A stretch of DNA of 24,514 nt from Rhizobium sp. (GCA_003527225.1 DPXQ01000001.1:2912-27425); one strand, 5' to 3'; shown: positions 7,461 to 16,638, numbered from the stretch's first letter. Numbers and translations: made by a program. The notes: generated by a model not told the origin, from the letters alone.

Positions 7461-8375
7461 ATGGAACTGGAACAACTAAAATGCTTCGTCGCTGCGGCCG
7501 AAGAACTGCATTTCGGTAGGGCTGCACAGAAAATGGGAATGCTACCGGCATCGCTGGGACGGCATTTAAGACTGTTGGAGGAGTCCCTCGGCACTCGCCT
7601 CATGTCCCGGACAACCCGAAGTGTCGCCCTGACCGAAGATGGAGTCGCGCTGCTGGAGGAGGTGAGGCCCCTTCTCCATCGTCTCCAGACACTTGCGGAA
7701 GAGTTTCGATCAAGGAAAACTCAGCAGGCGACCGTGCTCCGCATAGGTGCGATAGACAGCGCTGCAGCAGGTCTTATACCGCCGCTGCTGCATGATTTTC
7801 GGGAGCGATGCCCTGGGATCAAAACTCAGCTCGTCGAAGACAAGTCGATACGTCTCATTCCAAAACTGATTGCCGGGCGTCTGGATATCATCTTCATTCG
7901 ACCTCGAGACGGACTAAACCGGAACCTGGTTATTCGCACCCTCACGCACGAAACACCCGTTATTGCACTGCCCGTCACGCATCCGCTCGCGGGTCGCGAG
8001 CGGATCTCCGTCGATGAACTGCGCGACGAGGCCCTCATCGTGCCAGAGCGCCGCTCTCGTCCCCACAGCTATGACCTGACCATGAAACTCTTCGAGGACG
8101 CCGGACTACACCCGCGCATCGCCCAGATTGCTGACGAGAAACAAACGATTATCAACCTCGTTGCGGCAGGAATCGGATCCGCCATCGTCCCCCGCTGGAC
8201 CGCGAAACTCGCGGTATCCGGGGTGACTTTCGTTCCCCTCATGACGGTTGGCGGCATTTCACTCCGGAAACTGCCTCTTGCCGCAGCCTGGGCAAAAGCT
8301 GTTCGTGATCCCGGACGCGACCAGTTGCTGGAACTTCTCGACACAAATATCGACCGATATGCCGAGCAGGCGTAG
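7461..8375 (+). CDS. ttuA: LysR-family transcriptional regulator (TtuA-like)
   Basis: A 304-residue LysR regulator. Residues 1-60 are the winged HTH ([19 protein letters not shown], then [20 protein letters not shown] and [11 protein letters not shown]). Residues 90-300 form the two-lobed effector domain, with [18 protein letters not shown] and LDIIFIRP. The gene is transcribed away from ttuB across 123 bp, the same arrangement as ttuA in A. vitis. By the usual LysR logic it activates ttuB-E when tartrate is present and controls its own expression. The predicted -10/repeat lies within 30 bases of its start codon. The alternative, a generic LysR regulator for another dicarboxylate, cannot be excluded. 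Confidence 0.9.
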   Translation: MELEQLKCFVAAAEELHFGRAAQKMGMLPASLGRHLRLLEESLGTRLMSRTTRSVALTEDGVALLEEVRPLLHRLQTLAEEFRSRKTQQATVLRIGAIDSAAAGLIPPLLHDFRERCPGIKTQLVEDKSIRLIPKLIAGRLDIIFIRPRDGLNRNLVIRTLTHETPVIALPVTHPLAGRERISVDELRDEALIVPERRSRPHSYDLTMKLFEDAGLHPRIAQIADEKQTIINLVAAGIGSAIVPRWTAKLAVSGVTFVPLMTVGGISLRKLPLAAAWAKAVRDPGRDQLLELLDTNIDRYAEQA

Positions 8376-8378
8376 GCT

Positions 8379-8426
8379 CGCCCGCCTCTTCATTCCATCT
8401 GTCTGCACCTGATAGAGAGGCGGGCG
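8379..8426. terminator. Inverted repeat between convergent ttuA and dnaE2, possible bidirectional terminator
   Basis: CGCCCGCCTCT (8379-8389) pairs perfectly with AGAGGCGGGCG (8416-8426) across a 26-base loop, starting 3 bases after the ttuA stop. The 11-bp GC-rich stem sits in the convergent gap. There is no T-run on either side and the loop is long, so it is at best a weak or factor-assisted terminator. Confidence 0.35.
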
Positions 8427-8491
8427 CCAACATCTGGCTCCTCGTCGCCTGAACAGAATCGAACCGAGACATCCCGTTCAACTAACTGATA

Positions 8492-11400
8492 TCACTGAAA
8501 GTTCCGACTTTTCAACTTCAGCGTATCGATATGCAAGTCAGGCACGTAAATTTCTCGCGCCTTAACGCCCATCGGCGGCCGTTCGCGGCTATCCGGGCTG
8601 CCCGGTGATCCATGGGCGAACTCGTCGCCACGGCCTGTCGGCACCCGGAATGTGTCCCGCTCGCCCAGGCTTGCCAGATCGGTGGTCAGATCGAACATAC
8701 GTTGCGCCACCAGATGCACGACGCCGCCTTCGCGCTGGATCTTGCCGTTGATCGCCATCATCGAGGATCCGAGCACGACGCGGCGCTGCTTTTCAAAGAG
8801 GCTCGGCCAGACGACGACATTGGCGACGCCTGTCTCGTCCTCGATGGTCATGAACATCACGCCCTTGGCACTGCCCGGTTTCTGCCGGACGAGGACAAGG
8901 CCAGCGGTCATCAGCCAGCGACCATCGCGGGCCGAAGTTGCCTCGGCGCAGGTGACGATTTTTCGCCGGGTGAGATCCTCCCGCAGGAAACTGACCGGAT
9001 GGGCTCGCAGGGTCACGCCGGTATGTCCATAGTCCTCGACGACATTGGCGCCTTCCGTCATTTGCCGAAGCGCCACATCCGGTTCCTGCTGTTCGGCAAT
9101 CACCGCCCGTTCGCGATCAGCCGCCGCTGCAAACAAGGGGAGTGGTTCATCGCGCAAGGCCTTGATCGCCCATAGCGCATCGCGTCTTTCAAGTTTCAGG
9201 GACGGCCGGAACGCATCGGCTTCGGCAAGCTTGACCAGGGAAGCCGACGACACGCCGGCGCGTCGCCACATATCGTCGATTGAAACGAACGGCTCATCGC
9301 CACGCGCCACTGCGATTTTTGCCGCATCCTGTTCAGGCAGACCCCTGACCAGACGCATACCGAGCCGCACGGCATGGTCATCGGTTCCCCTGACTTCTTC
9401 CAGCGTGCAATCCCACCGCGAACGATTGATGCAGACCGGCCGGATTGCAACACCATGGGCGCGGGCATCTGTGACGATCTGCGCCGGCGCATAGAACCCC
9501 ATCGGTTGCGCGTTGATGAGGGCGGCACAGAACACATCCGGATAGTGGCACTTGATATAGGACGAGGCGTAGGCGATCAGAGCAAAGGACGCGGCATGGC
9601 TCTCGGGAAAGCCATAGGAGCCAAACCCCTCAAGCTGCGAGAAGGTCTTTTCGGCGAATTCCTCCGTGTAGCCGTTTTTCACCATCCCCTGGACCAACTT
9701 GTCCTTGAACTTGCTGACCCCGCCGGTGAACTTGAATGTCGCCATCGAGCGTCTCAACGCATCGGCCTCGCCGGCGGTAAAGCCCGCGCAGACGATTGCC
9801 ACCTTCATCGCACTCTCCTGAAACAATGGCACGCCCAGCGTCTTGCCAAGAACAGCCTCGAGTTCGGGCTTCGGATAGACGACAGCCTCCTTGCCCTCGC
9901 GCCGGCGAAGATATGGATGCACCATGTCGCCCTGGATCGGCCCGGGGCGAACGATCGCCACCTGGATCACCAGGTCATAATAGGTCTGGGGTTTCAGCCG
10001 CGGCAGCATCGACATCTGCGCACGCGATTCGATCTGGAACGTGCCGAGCGTGTCGGCCTTGCGGATCATCGCGTAAGTGGCCGGATCCTCCTGCTCGATG
10101 GTCGCGAGATCAAGCTTCACTCCCTTGTGCTCTTCCAGCAATGCAAAGCCCTTGGCCATGCAGGTCAACATGCCTAAGGCCAGCACGTCCACCTTCATGA
10201 ACTTGAGCGCCTCGATATCGTCCTTGTCCCATTCAATGGTCTGGCGGTCCTCCATCCGGGCCTGCTCGATTGGCACCAGTTCGTCGAGCCGGTCATTGGT
10301 CAGGACGAAGCCGCCGGGATGCTGGCCCAGATGCCGAGGGGCGCCCATCAGTTGTTGCGCCAGTTCCAATGTCAGCTGCAGGCGGCGGTCAGACATGTTC
10401 ATGTTCAGCTCGTTGACCTGCTTTTCGCCGACGCCCTCCTTGCTCCAGCCCCAGACGCCAGCCGACAGAGCTGTGATCATGTCTTCAGGCAGGCCGAGCA
10501 CCTTGCCGACATCACGAAGCGCGCCTTTGGCGCGGTAGCGGGTGACGGTGGCGCAAAGGGCGGCCTTCTGCCGACCATAGGTCTTGTAGATCCACTGGAT
10601 CACCTCTTCGCGTCTGGCATGTTCGAAATCGACGTCAATGTCGGGCGGCTCGTTGCGCTCTTCCGAGATAAAGCGCTCGAACAAGAGATCGTTTGCGGCC
10701 GGATCGATCGCAGTAATCCCCAGCACGTAGCAGACGGCGGAATTGGCGGCACTTCCGCGACCCTGGCAAAGAATATCTTGAGATCGCGCAAAGCGGACGA
10801 TGCTGTAAACCGTCAGGAAATACGGCGCGTAATCGAGTTTGCGGATCAGGTCGAGTTCGTGATTGAGGGTCTTAATCACGTCGTCAGGCACCCCCTCGGG
10901 GTAGCGGTCGCGAACGCCCTCCCAGGTGAATTTTTCCAACGTCTGCTGCGCCGTCAGCCCGGGGATGATTGCTTCCTCCGGATATTGGTAGGTCAGCTCG
11001 CTCATGTCGAAGCGACAGCGATCGACAATCTCGCGACTACGGGCGAGCGCCTCCGGGTACCGGGCGAATAGCCGGTGCATTTCCTCGGGCGGTTTCAAAA
11101 AGCGGTCGGCATGCCGTTCGCGCAAGAAACCGGCCTGGTCGATGGTGGTGCGATGGCGAATGCAGGTGACGACATCCTGCAGCTGTCTCCTGCCCGGCTC
11201 GTGAAACAGCACGTCATTGGTGACCACCGGCCGAACCTTCTGCCGGATCGCCATGGTGTTGAGCTCGTGCAGGCGCAGCTGGTCGTTCGGCCGCCGGCGC
11301 AGCGTCAGTGCCAAATAGGCGCGGTCGCCAAATATCTCCTTCACCTTGCGCAACTGGACGGCGCATGCGTCATCGGCCTCGTCGGGGATCATGATGGCGA

Positions 11401-11755
11401 GCAGACCGTCCGCATAAAGGGCGACATCCGTCAGATCGAGGATACATTTTCCTTTGCCGCCCCGCTCCTTGCCAAGTGACAGAAGCCGGCACAGCCTCGA
11501 ATAGGAAGCCCGGTCCGTTGGATAGACCAGCATCGACATGCCATCTGTCAGATCCAGCCTGCACCCAACGACCAGCCGGACGCCGGTTTCCTTGGCCGCC
11601 TCCCAGGCACGCACGATGCCGGCAAGGCTATTGCGATCGACGATACCAAGCGCCTCGATACCCAGTGCCTTGGCGGTGGCGAACAGTTCATCGCAACCTG
11701 ACGCGCCGCGCAGGAAGGAGAAATGACTGGTGACCTGGAGTTCGGCGTAGCGCAT
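8492..11755 (-). CDS. dnaE2: Error-prone DNA polymerase III alpha subunit DnaE2 (ImuC)
   Basis: A 1087-residue translesion C-family polymerase that acts with ImuA and ImuB in SOS mutagenesis. It starts [20 protein letters not shown], the typical DnaE2 PHP-domain opening. The polymerase core shows GRGSAANS at 332-339, the catalytic aspartates in PDIDVDFEH (371-379), [12 protein letters not shown] near 475, and the third Asp in KVDVLALGM (about 523). A C-terminal OB-fold follows (near [16 protein letters not shown]). Start 11755 is chosen because its ATG overlaps the imuB stop as TGATG and matches family starts; 51 codons of open frame upstream lie inside imuB. It is the last gene of the imuA-imuB-dnaE2 transcript, expected to be LexA-controlled from the box at 13992-14006. 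Confidence 0.95.
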   Translation of the reverse strand: MRYAELQVTSHFSFLRGASGCDELFATAKALGIEALGIVDRNSLAGIVRAWEAAKETGVRLVVGCRLDLTDGMSMLVYPTDRASYSRLCRLLSLGKERGGKGKCILDLTDVALYADGLLAIMIPDEADDACAVQLRKVKEIFGDRAYLALTLRRRPNDQLRLHELNTMAIRQKVRPVVTNDVLFHEPGRRQLQDVVTCIRHRTTIDQAGFLRERHADRFLKPPEEMHRLFARYPEALARSREIVDRCRFDMSELTYQYPEEAIIPGLTAQQTLEKFTWEGVRDRYPEGVPDDVIKTLNHELDLIRKLDYAPYFLTVYSIVRFARSQDILCQGRGSAANSAVCYVLGITAIDPAANDLLFERFISEERNEPPDIDVDFEHARREEVIQWIYKTYGRQKAALCATVTRYRAKGALRDVGKVLGLPEDMITALSAGVWGWSKEGVGEKQVNELNMNMSDRRLQLTLELAQQLMGAPRHLGQHPGGFVLTNDRLDELVPIEQARMEDRQTIEWDKDDIEALKFMKVDVLALGMLTCMAKGFALLEEHKGVKLDLATIEQEDPATYAMIRKADTLGTFQIESRAQMSMLPRLKPQTYYDLVIQVAIVRPGPIQGDMVHPYLRRREGKEAVVYPKPELEAVLGKTLGVPLFQESAMKVAIVCAGFTAGEADALRRSMATFKFTGGVSKFKDKLVQGMVKNGYTEEFAEKTFSQLEGFGSYGFPESHAASFALIAYASSYIKCHYPDVFCAALINAQPMGFYAPAQIVTDARAHGVAIRPVCINRSRWDCTLEEVRGTDDHAVRLGMRLVRGLPEQDAAKIAVARGDEPFVSIDDMWRRAGVSSASLVKLAEADAFRPSLKLERRDALWAIKALRDEPLPLFAAAADRERAVIAEQQEPDVALRQMTEGANVVEDYGHTGVTLRAHPVSFLREDLTRRKIVTCAEATSARDGRWLMTAGLVLVRQKPGSAKGVMFMTIEDETGVANVVVWPSLFEKQRRVVLGSSMMAINGKIQREGGVVHLVAQRMFDLTTDLASLGERDTFRVPTGRGDEFAHGSPGSPDSRERPPMGVKAREIYVPDLHIDTLKLKSRNFQ

Positions 11756-13266
11756 CAGCCATAGATCCCATGCAGGAACCATTTTGCCGTTCCGGTCGCG
11801 GGATCCACACCGTCGCCGGAGCGATAGACCCAGAAGCGATTGCCATCCTCGTCCTCGACGGAATAGTAGTCCCTGACCGCCTCCATCTCGGACGAGCGGA
11901 CCCACCACTCGCCGAACACTCGTTCCGGCCCGTCACCACGCTTGATGCGCCGGCGCTTGCCGCGCCAGGTTATGGAGGCCGGCGGGTGATCGGGTGTGAG
12001 CGCAATCACTTCGATCCTTTCCGGGTGAGCGAGCATCCGGCTCGGCCGGGGCCAGCGGGTTGGCCAGGCCTGACCGAGTTTTGCGGCAATGGGAGAGACG
12101 CGCCCGACATTGCGCTCGGGAACGTCGCTTTCGACGGGAGCCAGCCGGTACATGCGTTGGCCACGGTTTCCAAAACTGTCGAGCAGCGGCGTCACATCGA
12201 CGATGGTTTCTTCGACAAGTGAAGAGATCGACTGCTTTTCCTCGAACGGCTCGAACATCGTCGCGGCCAGGGACAGTTTCTCGATGCCGAAACCGGGATC
12301 GATTTTCTCGATGCTGGAACAGAGAAGCTTTGTCAGGTGCTGGATATCACGCACCGGCTTGGCCGTGCCGGCGCGAAGGGACTGCAATGTGTTGTCGACG
12401 CGGTAGATGATCAGATCGGCGCGGCGAACACCCTGCCCGCGCGTCTCCAATGCGGCGCAGAGTTCGATCACGAGCTTGCCGATATATTTAGCGATGGTCT
12501 CAGAGGCACCGATCGGTTCAGGAAAGGATCTGATCACTTCGATCAGGTCTGCGGTGCGAATGGGGTCGATCGGTTCGGCAAGGCGTCCGAACATCTGATC
12601 GAGCCTGCGGCCGACCTCCGGCCCGAAGCGCAGGGTGAGTGGTGCCCGCGGCGTTGCCGAAAGCTCGCCGACGGTCCGGAACCCGAGCACGGCCAGGCCG
12701 CTGACGATGTCGGGCGACAGGCGAAGACTGGAAATTGGAAGGTTGACGACAGCTTTGGCTGTCTCATCAACTGGCACGATGATCACCTCACGCCGCGTGG
12801 CGCGTGCAATCGCATGGGCGCTGCCCCAGGTATCGGCGATGGCGCCGCGGGCCTGAAGACCATGTCCTCGCAGAGCGTTGACAAGACCAGTCAGCATCGG
12901 CAACTCGCCGCCGCGCAGATGGTCGGCACCCTCGGTATCCATGACGATGCCATCAGGGCTGTCCATCGCTACCACCGGCGTATATTGGCGCAGCATCCAT
13001 AGCGACAGACGCTCGATTGCCAATGCATCACCGTCCGGATCAGCATCAACTATGTGCAGGCCGGATATCATCGCCTGGGCTTTGGCGGCGGGCATGCCGA
13101 TGCGGACGCCGGCCTTGAAAGCCGCAGCATCGATTGCGGCGACGGTGCGTTTCGATCCACTGCGCGCAACGGCCACCACCGGTGTTTCAGCCAAGATTCC
13201 GGGATCGGCGCGCCTGATCCTGTCCGTCGCGAGCGTGGGGAGAAAGACTGATACGACCCGTGGCAT
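11755..13266 (-). CDS. imuB: ImuB, inactive Y-family polymerase-like protein
   Basis: A 503-residue Y-family (DinB/UmuC) homologue that acts as the scaffold of the ImuABC mutasome. The usual catalytic signatures are missing: the N-terminal strand reads [18 protein letters not shown] with no metal-binding Asp pair, and the SLDEA site is replaced by [11 protein letters not shown]. ImuB proteins are expected to be catalytically dead and to bind the beta clamp, ImuA and DnaE2. ATG at 13266 is preferred over GTG at 13275 because AGGTG lies 8 bases upstream. The 5' end overlaps imuA by 80 bp in another frame, and the stop overlaps the dnaE2 start by one base. Expression should thus be tightly coupled. 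The C-terminus (FWVYRSG..., WFLHGIYG) is typical of the family. Confidence 0.93.
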   Translation of the reverse strand: MPRVVSVFLPTLATDRIRRADPGILAETPVVAVARSGSKRTVAAIDAAAFKAGVRIGMPAAKAQAMISGLHIVDADPDGDALAIERLSLWMLRQYTPVVAMDSPDGIVMDTEGADHLRGGELPMLTGLVNALRGHGLQARGAIADTWGSAHAIARATRREVIIVPVDETAKAVVNLPISSLRLSPDIVSGLAVLGFRTVGELSATPRAPLTLRFGPEVGRRLDQMFGRLAEPIDPIRTADLIEVIRSFPEPIGASETIAKYIGKLVIELCAALETRGQGVRRADLIIYRVDNTLQSLRAGTAKPVRDIQHLTKLLCSSIEKIDPGFGIEKLSLAATMFEPFEEKQSISSLVEETIVDVTPLLDSFGNRGQRMYRLAPVESDVPERNVGRVSPIAAKLGQAWPTRWPRPSRMLAHPERIEVIALTPDHPPASITWRGKRRRIKRGDGPERVFGEWWVRSSEMEAVRDYYSVEDEDGNRFWVYRSGDGVDPATGTAKWFLHGIYG

Positions 13267-13942
13267 CGCAGGCACCTATTTCAAATTCCGCGGCTTCTCC
13301 CGCTCTTGCTCTGATCAATTCAGCCAGCCACCGCGCCCGGCCGATGCCCGGCACGGGAAGCGGTTCGGAAGGCAAAACGCTGATGCGCCACCGTGTCGTG
13401 GCGGCCGTCGGCTGCCCAAAATCAGCGGCCTCCGTCGGGCGACGCCATCGTCGAAGCGCAATGCCGATCGTTCCTGAGGCTTCGGCGGCCAGCTGCAGCC
13501 GCCGCGATGCGGTCATGGGCAGGCGCACGAGTTCGGCAACCACGGCGCCAAGCCCCCCAAACCGCAGGCCCTCTTCGAAATTCGTCAGCACGTCCTCTTC
13601 CCGGTCGGCTTCGACATAGATCACCCGATCATGGTGAAGCCCCGCCTGTGCCAATGCCGGCGCAAACAGATCCGGCCGTGTCAGGCACCAGAGGACGTCG
13701 CCTTTGGTGCGCGCAACGATTCCGGCGACAAACAGAGCGGCGGCCGCGCCATGTACGGCGTCGGCGCCACCACCGGCCACCTCATGCAGGGCACCGCAGG
13801 CCAACCCACCACCGGGCAGCTTTGCGTCGATCTCAGCTATTCCGAACGACAGCACCTCGCCCTTGCGCGCAGTTCCGCCTTCAAGCCGCCGGATGCGGTC
13901 CTGAAGCTCGAAAATGACGGGATTGGCGGCAGTGATTGGCAT
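13187..13942 (-). CDS. imuA: ImuA, RecA/SulA-like mutasome protein
   Basis: A 251-residue RecA-fold protein, first gene of the imuA-imuB-dnaE2 SOS cassette. It opens with ITAANPVIFELQDRIRRLEG, then GIAEIDAKLPGGGLACGALHE (the degenerate nucleotide-fold region) and VLWCLTRPDLFAPALAQAGL. The canonical Walker A is not intact, as usual for ImuA, which modulates ImuB/RecA interactions rather than acting as a recombinase. ATG at 13942 is favoured over TTG at 13957. The 3' end overlaps imuB by 80 bp. A perfect LexA box lies 50 bp upstream. The late region (PLPVPGIGRARWLAELIRAR) matches the family's polar C-terminal half. Confidence 0.9.
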   Translation of the reverse strand: MPITAANPVIFELQDRIRRLEGGTARKGEVLSFGIAEIDAKLPGGGLACGALHEVAGGGADAVHGAAAALFVAGIVARTKGDVLWCLTRPDLFAPALAQAGLHHDRVIYVEADREEDVLTNFEEGLRFGGLGAVVAELVRLPMTASRRLQLAAEASGTIGIALRRWRRPTEAADFGQPTAATTRWRISVLPSEPLPVPGIGRARWLAELIRARAGEAAEFEIGACDATGRISLSPHARDGQDQARRSRNLG

Positions 13943-13991
13943 CAGGTTCCAATTCAAGAGTCCATTTGCATAGCCACAAAAAGGCTAGTCT

Positions 13992-14006
13992 GTTCTGTTT
14001 TTGTTC
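13992..14006. promoter_or_regulatory. LexA (SOS) box, alphaproteobacterial type
   Basis: GTTC-N7-GTTC, an exact match to the direct-repeat LexA operator described in rhizobia and other Alphaproteobacteria (GAAC-N7-GAAC on the imuA strand). It lies 50 bp upstream of the imuA start and 143 bp before the first plus-strand gene at 14149. It is expected to repress imuA-imuB-dnaE2 and could also influence the divergent genes. Confidence 0.85.
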
Positions 14007-14148
14007 TTTAATGGGTGATGAGTCAACGGGCAAGAATCGGGTGGACAGCAGCCGGCATCACGAGACGGCTGTTGCTCATTCGATTCATCAAGCAGATTCA
14101 ATTCGATGCTGAATGGGACAAAAATATCGTGAATGAGAAAATAGAGAT

Positions 14149-14409
14149 ATGCCCGGCCTGCTGACGCTCAGAGATTTCAAGGGACCGGTGATTACCGTCG
14201 AATGCAAGCCGTGCGGGCAACAGGGTGAGCTTGATCGCAAGGCGCTGGTGAAACAGTTTGGCGCCAGCATGCGTTTTGTGGATCTGCGCCGTCGCATGGC
14301 GATGGGTTGCGACAAGATGCATTGTTCTGACGGGCAGGATAGATGCGGAACTGGATTTCCATGTTTGCTGGAGGCGGCCGTAGTTCTTGAGCTGCAAAAG
14401 CCCACGTGA
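14149..14409 (+). CDS. Small cysteine-rich conserved-type hypothetical protein
   Basis: An 86-residue protein I cannot assign to a named family, although similar small proteins (MPGLLTLRDFKGP..., VECKPCG...) are familiar from Rhizobiaceae. It has six cysteines: C19-x2-C22, C54-x4-C59 and C66-x5-C72, suggesting a small zinc-binding fold. A basic stretch, RFVDLRRRMAMGC, lies in the middle. It has no signal peptide or membrane segment. The ribosome site is weak. It is the first plus-strand gene after the SOS box and is followed 82 bp later by the SRAP gene and dinB, so a DNA-damage role is possible but only by position. Confidence 0.6.
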   Translation: MPGLLTLRDFKGPVITVECKPCGQQGELDRKALVKQFGASMRFVDLRRRMAMGCDKMHCSDGQDRCGTGFPCLLEAAVVLELQKPT

Positions 14410-14491
14410 TCGGTGGAGCTCTCAAAGCTTGGTTGCAGTCCGAAAGAGTCGGAAACTTCGCCTTGAGCCGCATTGGATAGGAGGACGGGTA

Positions 14492-15169
14492 GTGTGTAAT
14501 CTCTATAATGTGACGACCACGCGTGACGCGGTTCTGCAATTTACAAAGGCGTTCCGGGATCGAGCCGGCTGGAATGAAGCCTCCTTCGATGTTTATCCAG
14601 GCTATCAGGCGCCGATTGTCCGCGTCGCCGAGGACGGACAGCGCGAGATTGCCCGGGCGACCTGGGGAATGCCGTCGCCACCGGCCTATGTGAAAAACTA
14701 CGACCCGGGCGTCACCAATATTCGCAATGTGAGTTCGCCGCACTGGCGGCGCTGGCTCGGCCCAACCAGCCGGTGCGTCGTGCCGTTCACGTCTTTTGCC
14801 GAGCCTGACCCAGCCAGCAAGGTGGAAGGCGGGCGTGTGCCGAACGCCTGGTTCGCCGGCAACGAAGACCGGCCGCTGATGTTTTTCGCGGGCTTCTGGA
14901 CGCCCTGGAAAGGCGTGCGGAAGGTCAGGGATGGCGAACAGGAATACGAACTGTTCGGTTTTTTGACGACTTCCCCCAACGAGATCGTCTCGCCTATCCA
15001 TCAAAAGGCCATGCCCTCCATCCTGACCACCCCTGAAGAAGTCGAGACCTGGCTGACAGCACCGTGGGATGAAGCTCGTCTCCTACAGCGTCCGCTACCG
15101 GGCAACATGCTGGTGATCGTGCCGCCGCAGGCCAAACCAAAGCCGGACGAGGAAGGTCTGTTGCTTTGA
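14492..15169 (+). CDS. SRAP-domain (YedK/HMCES family) abasic-site processing protein
   Basis: A 225-residue SOS-response-associated peptidase family protein. These proteins form a covalent thiazolidine link between Cys2 and abasic sites in single-stranded DNA, shielding them. The start is GTG at 14492: it puts the obligatory Cys at position 2 (MCNLYNVTTT) and has AGGAGG at an ideal distance; longer in-frame starts would bury Cys2. Other active-site regions are visible: TNIRNVSSPHW (Asn), RCVVPFTSFAEPD (Glu) and SPIHQKAMPSIL (His). The usual bacterial FYEW is here FAEP, a common rhizobial variant as far as I recall. It lies between a Cys-rich small gene and dinB on the same strand, a sensible DNA-damage grouping. 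Confidence 0.9.
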   Translation: MCNLYNVTTTRDAVLQFTKAFRDRAGWNEASFDVYPGYQAPIVRVAEDGQREIARATWGMPSPPAYVKNYDPGVTNIRNVSSPHWRRWLGPTSRCVVPFTSFAEPDPASKVEGGRVPNAWFAGNEDRPLMFFAGFWTPWKGVRKVRDGEQEYELFGFLTTSPNEIVSPIHQKAMPSILTTPEEVETWLTAPWDEARLLQRPLPGNMLVIVPPQAKPKPDEEGLLL

Positions 15170-15201
15170 TCACCAGCATAGAGCACGACCAGGGCAGTCA
15201 A

Positions 15202-16329
15202 ATGCCTGTTCACGAAATGCCGGTTTACCGCCTGGAAACTGACGGAATGGGTGTCGCGCAACCCGTGCGCAAAATCATCCATGTCGACATGGATGCCTTT
15301 TATGCGTCGGTCGAGCAGCGAGACAACCCGGAGCTACGCGGCAAGCCATTGGCGGTCGGTGGATCCGCGGCACGCGGCGTTGTGGCCGCCGCAAGCTACG
15401 AAGCGCGTGTCTTTGGTGTGCATTCGGCCATGCCGTCGGTCACCGCCAAGCGCAGATGCCCAGATCTGATCTTCGTACCGCCGCGCTTCGAGGTTTACAG
15501 ACAGGTCTCGCAGCAAATTCGGGAGATCTTTGCCGAATATACGCCGCTGATCGAACCGCTGTCGCTGGACGAAGCCTATCTTGATGTCACCGAAAACCTG
15601 AAGGGCATGGAGATCGCCACCGAGATTGCGCTGGAGATCCGTGCGAAGATCAAGGCGGTCACGGGCCTCAATGCCTCTGCTGGCATCTCCTACAACAAGT
15701 TCCTGGCCAAGATGGCGAGCGACCTGAACAAGCCGAACGGCCAGGCCGTCATTACGCCAAAGAACGGCCCGGGTTTTGTCGAGGCCCTCCCCGTCAAGAA
15801 AATCCATGGCGTGGGGCCGGCCACGGCCGAGCGAATGAAACGGCATGGCATAGAGACCGGGCTTGACCTCAAATCGAAATCCCTTGCCTTCCTGCAGCAG
15901 AATTTCGGGAAGTCCGGTCCTTATTTCTATGGCATTGCCCGTGGGGTCGATGAACGCCGGGTGAGACCCGATCGCATTCGAAAGTCTGTTGGCGCCGAGG
16001 ACACGTTCGTTGAGGACATCGACGATCTCGATCTGGCCAAAGCCGAGCTGCGGCCGTTGGCCGAGAAGGTCTGGCGCTATTGCGAGGCGCACGACATCAC
16101 GGGAAAGACGATCACCGTCAAAATCAAATATTCGGATTTCAGTCAGGCGACACGCAGTAGGACCGTGTCGGGACCCGTGTCCGACGTCGACATGGTCTTG
16201 GAGAATGCTGAAACCCTGCTCGCCTCGGTGTTCCCGTTCAAACGTCCGGTGCGGCTCCTCGGGATCACCCTGTCATCGCTCAACACCGAAGAGAGCGGGC
16301 AAGAGCCGCAGCTCGCGCTCGGGCTCTGA
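15202..16329 (+). CDS. dinB: DNA polymerase IV (DinB, Y-family)
   Basis: A 375-residue translesion polymerase. Catalytic signatures are intact: KIIHVDMDAFYASVE (Asp29) and SLDEAYLDV (Asp123, Glu124). The thumb shows KIHGVGPATAERMKRHGI (helix-hairpin-helix), and the little-finger domain follows to about 355. The C-terminus ends PQLALGL, a plausible weak beta-clamp binding tail. The start is uncertain: TTG at 15166 overlaps the SRAP stop, while ATG at 15202 with AGGG upstream is chosen here; the conserved core begins later. It probably shares a transcript with the SRAP gene. The strong hairpin 20 bp after the stop terminates transcription. Because rhizobia often carry more than one dinB, this may be an accessory copy. 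Confidence 0.93.
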   Translation: MPVHEMPVYRLETDGMGVAQPVRKIIHVDMDAFYASVEQRDNPELRGKPLAVGGSAARGVVAAASYEARVFGVHSAMPSVTAKRRCPDLIFVPPRFEVYRQVSQQIREIFAEYTPLIEPLSLDEAYLDVTENLKGMEIATEIALEIRAKIKAVTGLNASAGISYNKFLAKMASDLNKPNGQAVITPKNGPGFVEALPVKKIHGVGPATAERMKRHGIETGLDLKSKSLAFLQQNFGKSGPYFYGIARGVDERRVRPDRIRKSVGAEDTFVEDIDDLDLAKAELRPLAEKVWRYCEAHDITGKTITVKIKYSDFSQATRSRTVSGPVSDVDMVLENAETLLASVFPFKRPVRLLGITLSSLNTEESGQEPQLALGL

Positions 16330-16344
16330 TACCACGGTCCTGAA

Positions 16345-16505
16345 AACGAAAAAGCCTGCCGCGGGAGGAGGTGCGGCAGGCTTTTCGAAAAGAACCGAAC
16401 AACGGCTGGGAGGAGGAGTGCCGCTGTTCCGACAGACGTCCCTTGGGAGGAGGAGAGGGCCGTCTGAATCCGAAGCTCTGCGGGAGGAGGTGCATCGCTT
16501 CGATG
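16345..16505 (-). ncRNA. Tandem CCUCCUCCC-loop hairpin array (cuckoo / CcsR / alpha-r14-type small RNAs)
   Basis: Four successive hairpins on the minus strand each display CCUCCUCCC in the loop. Plus-strand GGGAGGAGG starts at 16363, 16408, 16445 and 16482, spaced 45, 37 and 37 bases. Stems are 16471-16476/16497-16502 (plus an inner 3-bp helix), 16433-16442/16457-16466 (one mismatch), 16397-16406/16420-16429, and 16350-16362/16373-16385, the last being a terminator. In the third hairpin the only non-Watson-Crick position is a G-U pair when read on the minus strand but A-C on plus, supporting the minus strand. This matches the cuckoo RNA family (Rhodobacter CcsR1-4; Sinorhizobium alpha-r14/NfeR1), anti-Shine-Dalgarno regulators. 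Their common DUF1127 neighbour is present just upstream. Exact 5' ends and a separate promoter are not evident; processing from a DUF1127 read-through transcript is possible. Confidence 0.82.
16350..16385. terminator. Bidirectional Rho-independent terminator (dinB and the minus-strand RNA array)
   Basis: AAAAGCCTGCCGC (16350-16362) pairs perfectly over 13 bp with GCGGCAGGCTTTT (16373-16385) around a 10-base loop. T-runs follow on both strands (four on plus, five on minus). It lies 20 bp after the dinB stop. Read on the minus strand it is also the last of the four CCUCCUCCC-loop hairpins, so it would define the 3' end of that RNA. Confidence 0.88.
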
Positions 16506-16638
16506 AATACCAAGGTAACAGTTTCCGCCGCACACGAAACAGACTTTGCTGCAGTGCAGCTATGCAAAAGACGCAAGGCCTTTTTTGCGGCTTCAGAAGC
16601 CCCGAACCAAGTTCCGGGGTGGGAGAGCACATACAAAA

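Noticed and set aside
11756..11908. Longer DnaE2 start 51 codons upstream
   Set aside because: The extension lies within imuB in another frame, lacks family similarity, and the TGATG junction plus the [17 protein letters not shown] opening fix the start at 11755.
14011..14112. 33-codon ORF right after the SOS box on the plus strand
   Set aside because: No ribosome site, no resemblance to known small SOS proteins; too short to support.
16363..16490. Four GGGAGGAGG repeats as a CRISPR-like or tandem DNA repeat
   Set aside because: Repeat units are only 9 bases and each is framed by different complementary stems, which fits an RNA hairpin array and not a CRISPR array.
16363..16490. The GGGAGGAGG motifs as plus-strand ribosome binding sites for small peptides
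   Set aside because: No start codons follow at proper spacing with sustained frames; the motifs are buried in symmetric hairpin loops on the minus strand.
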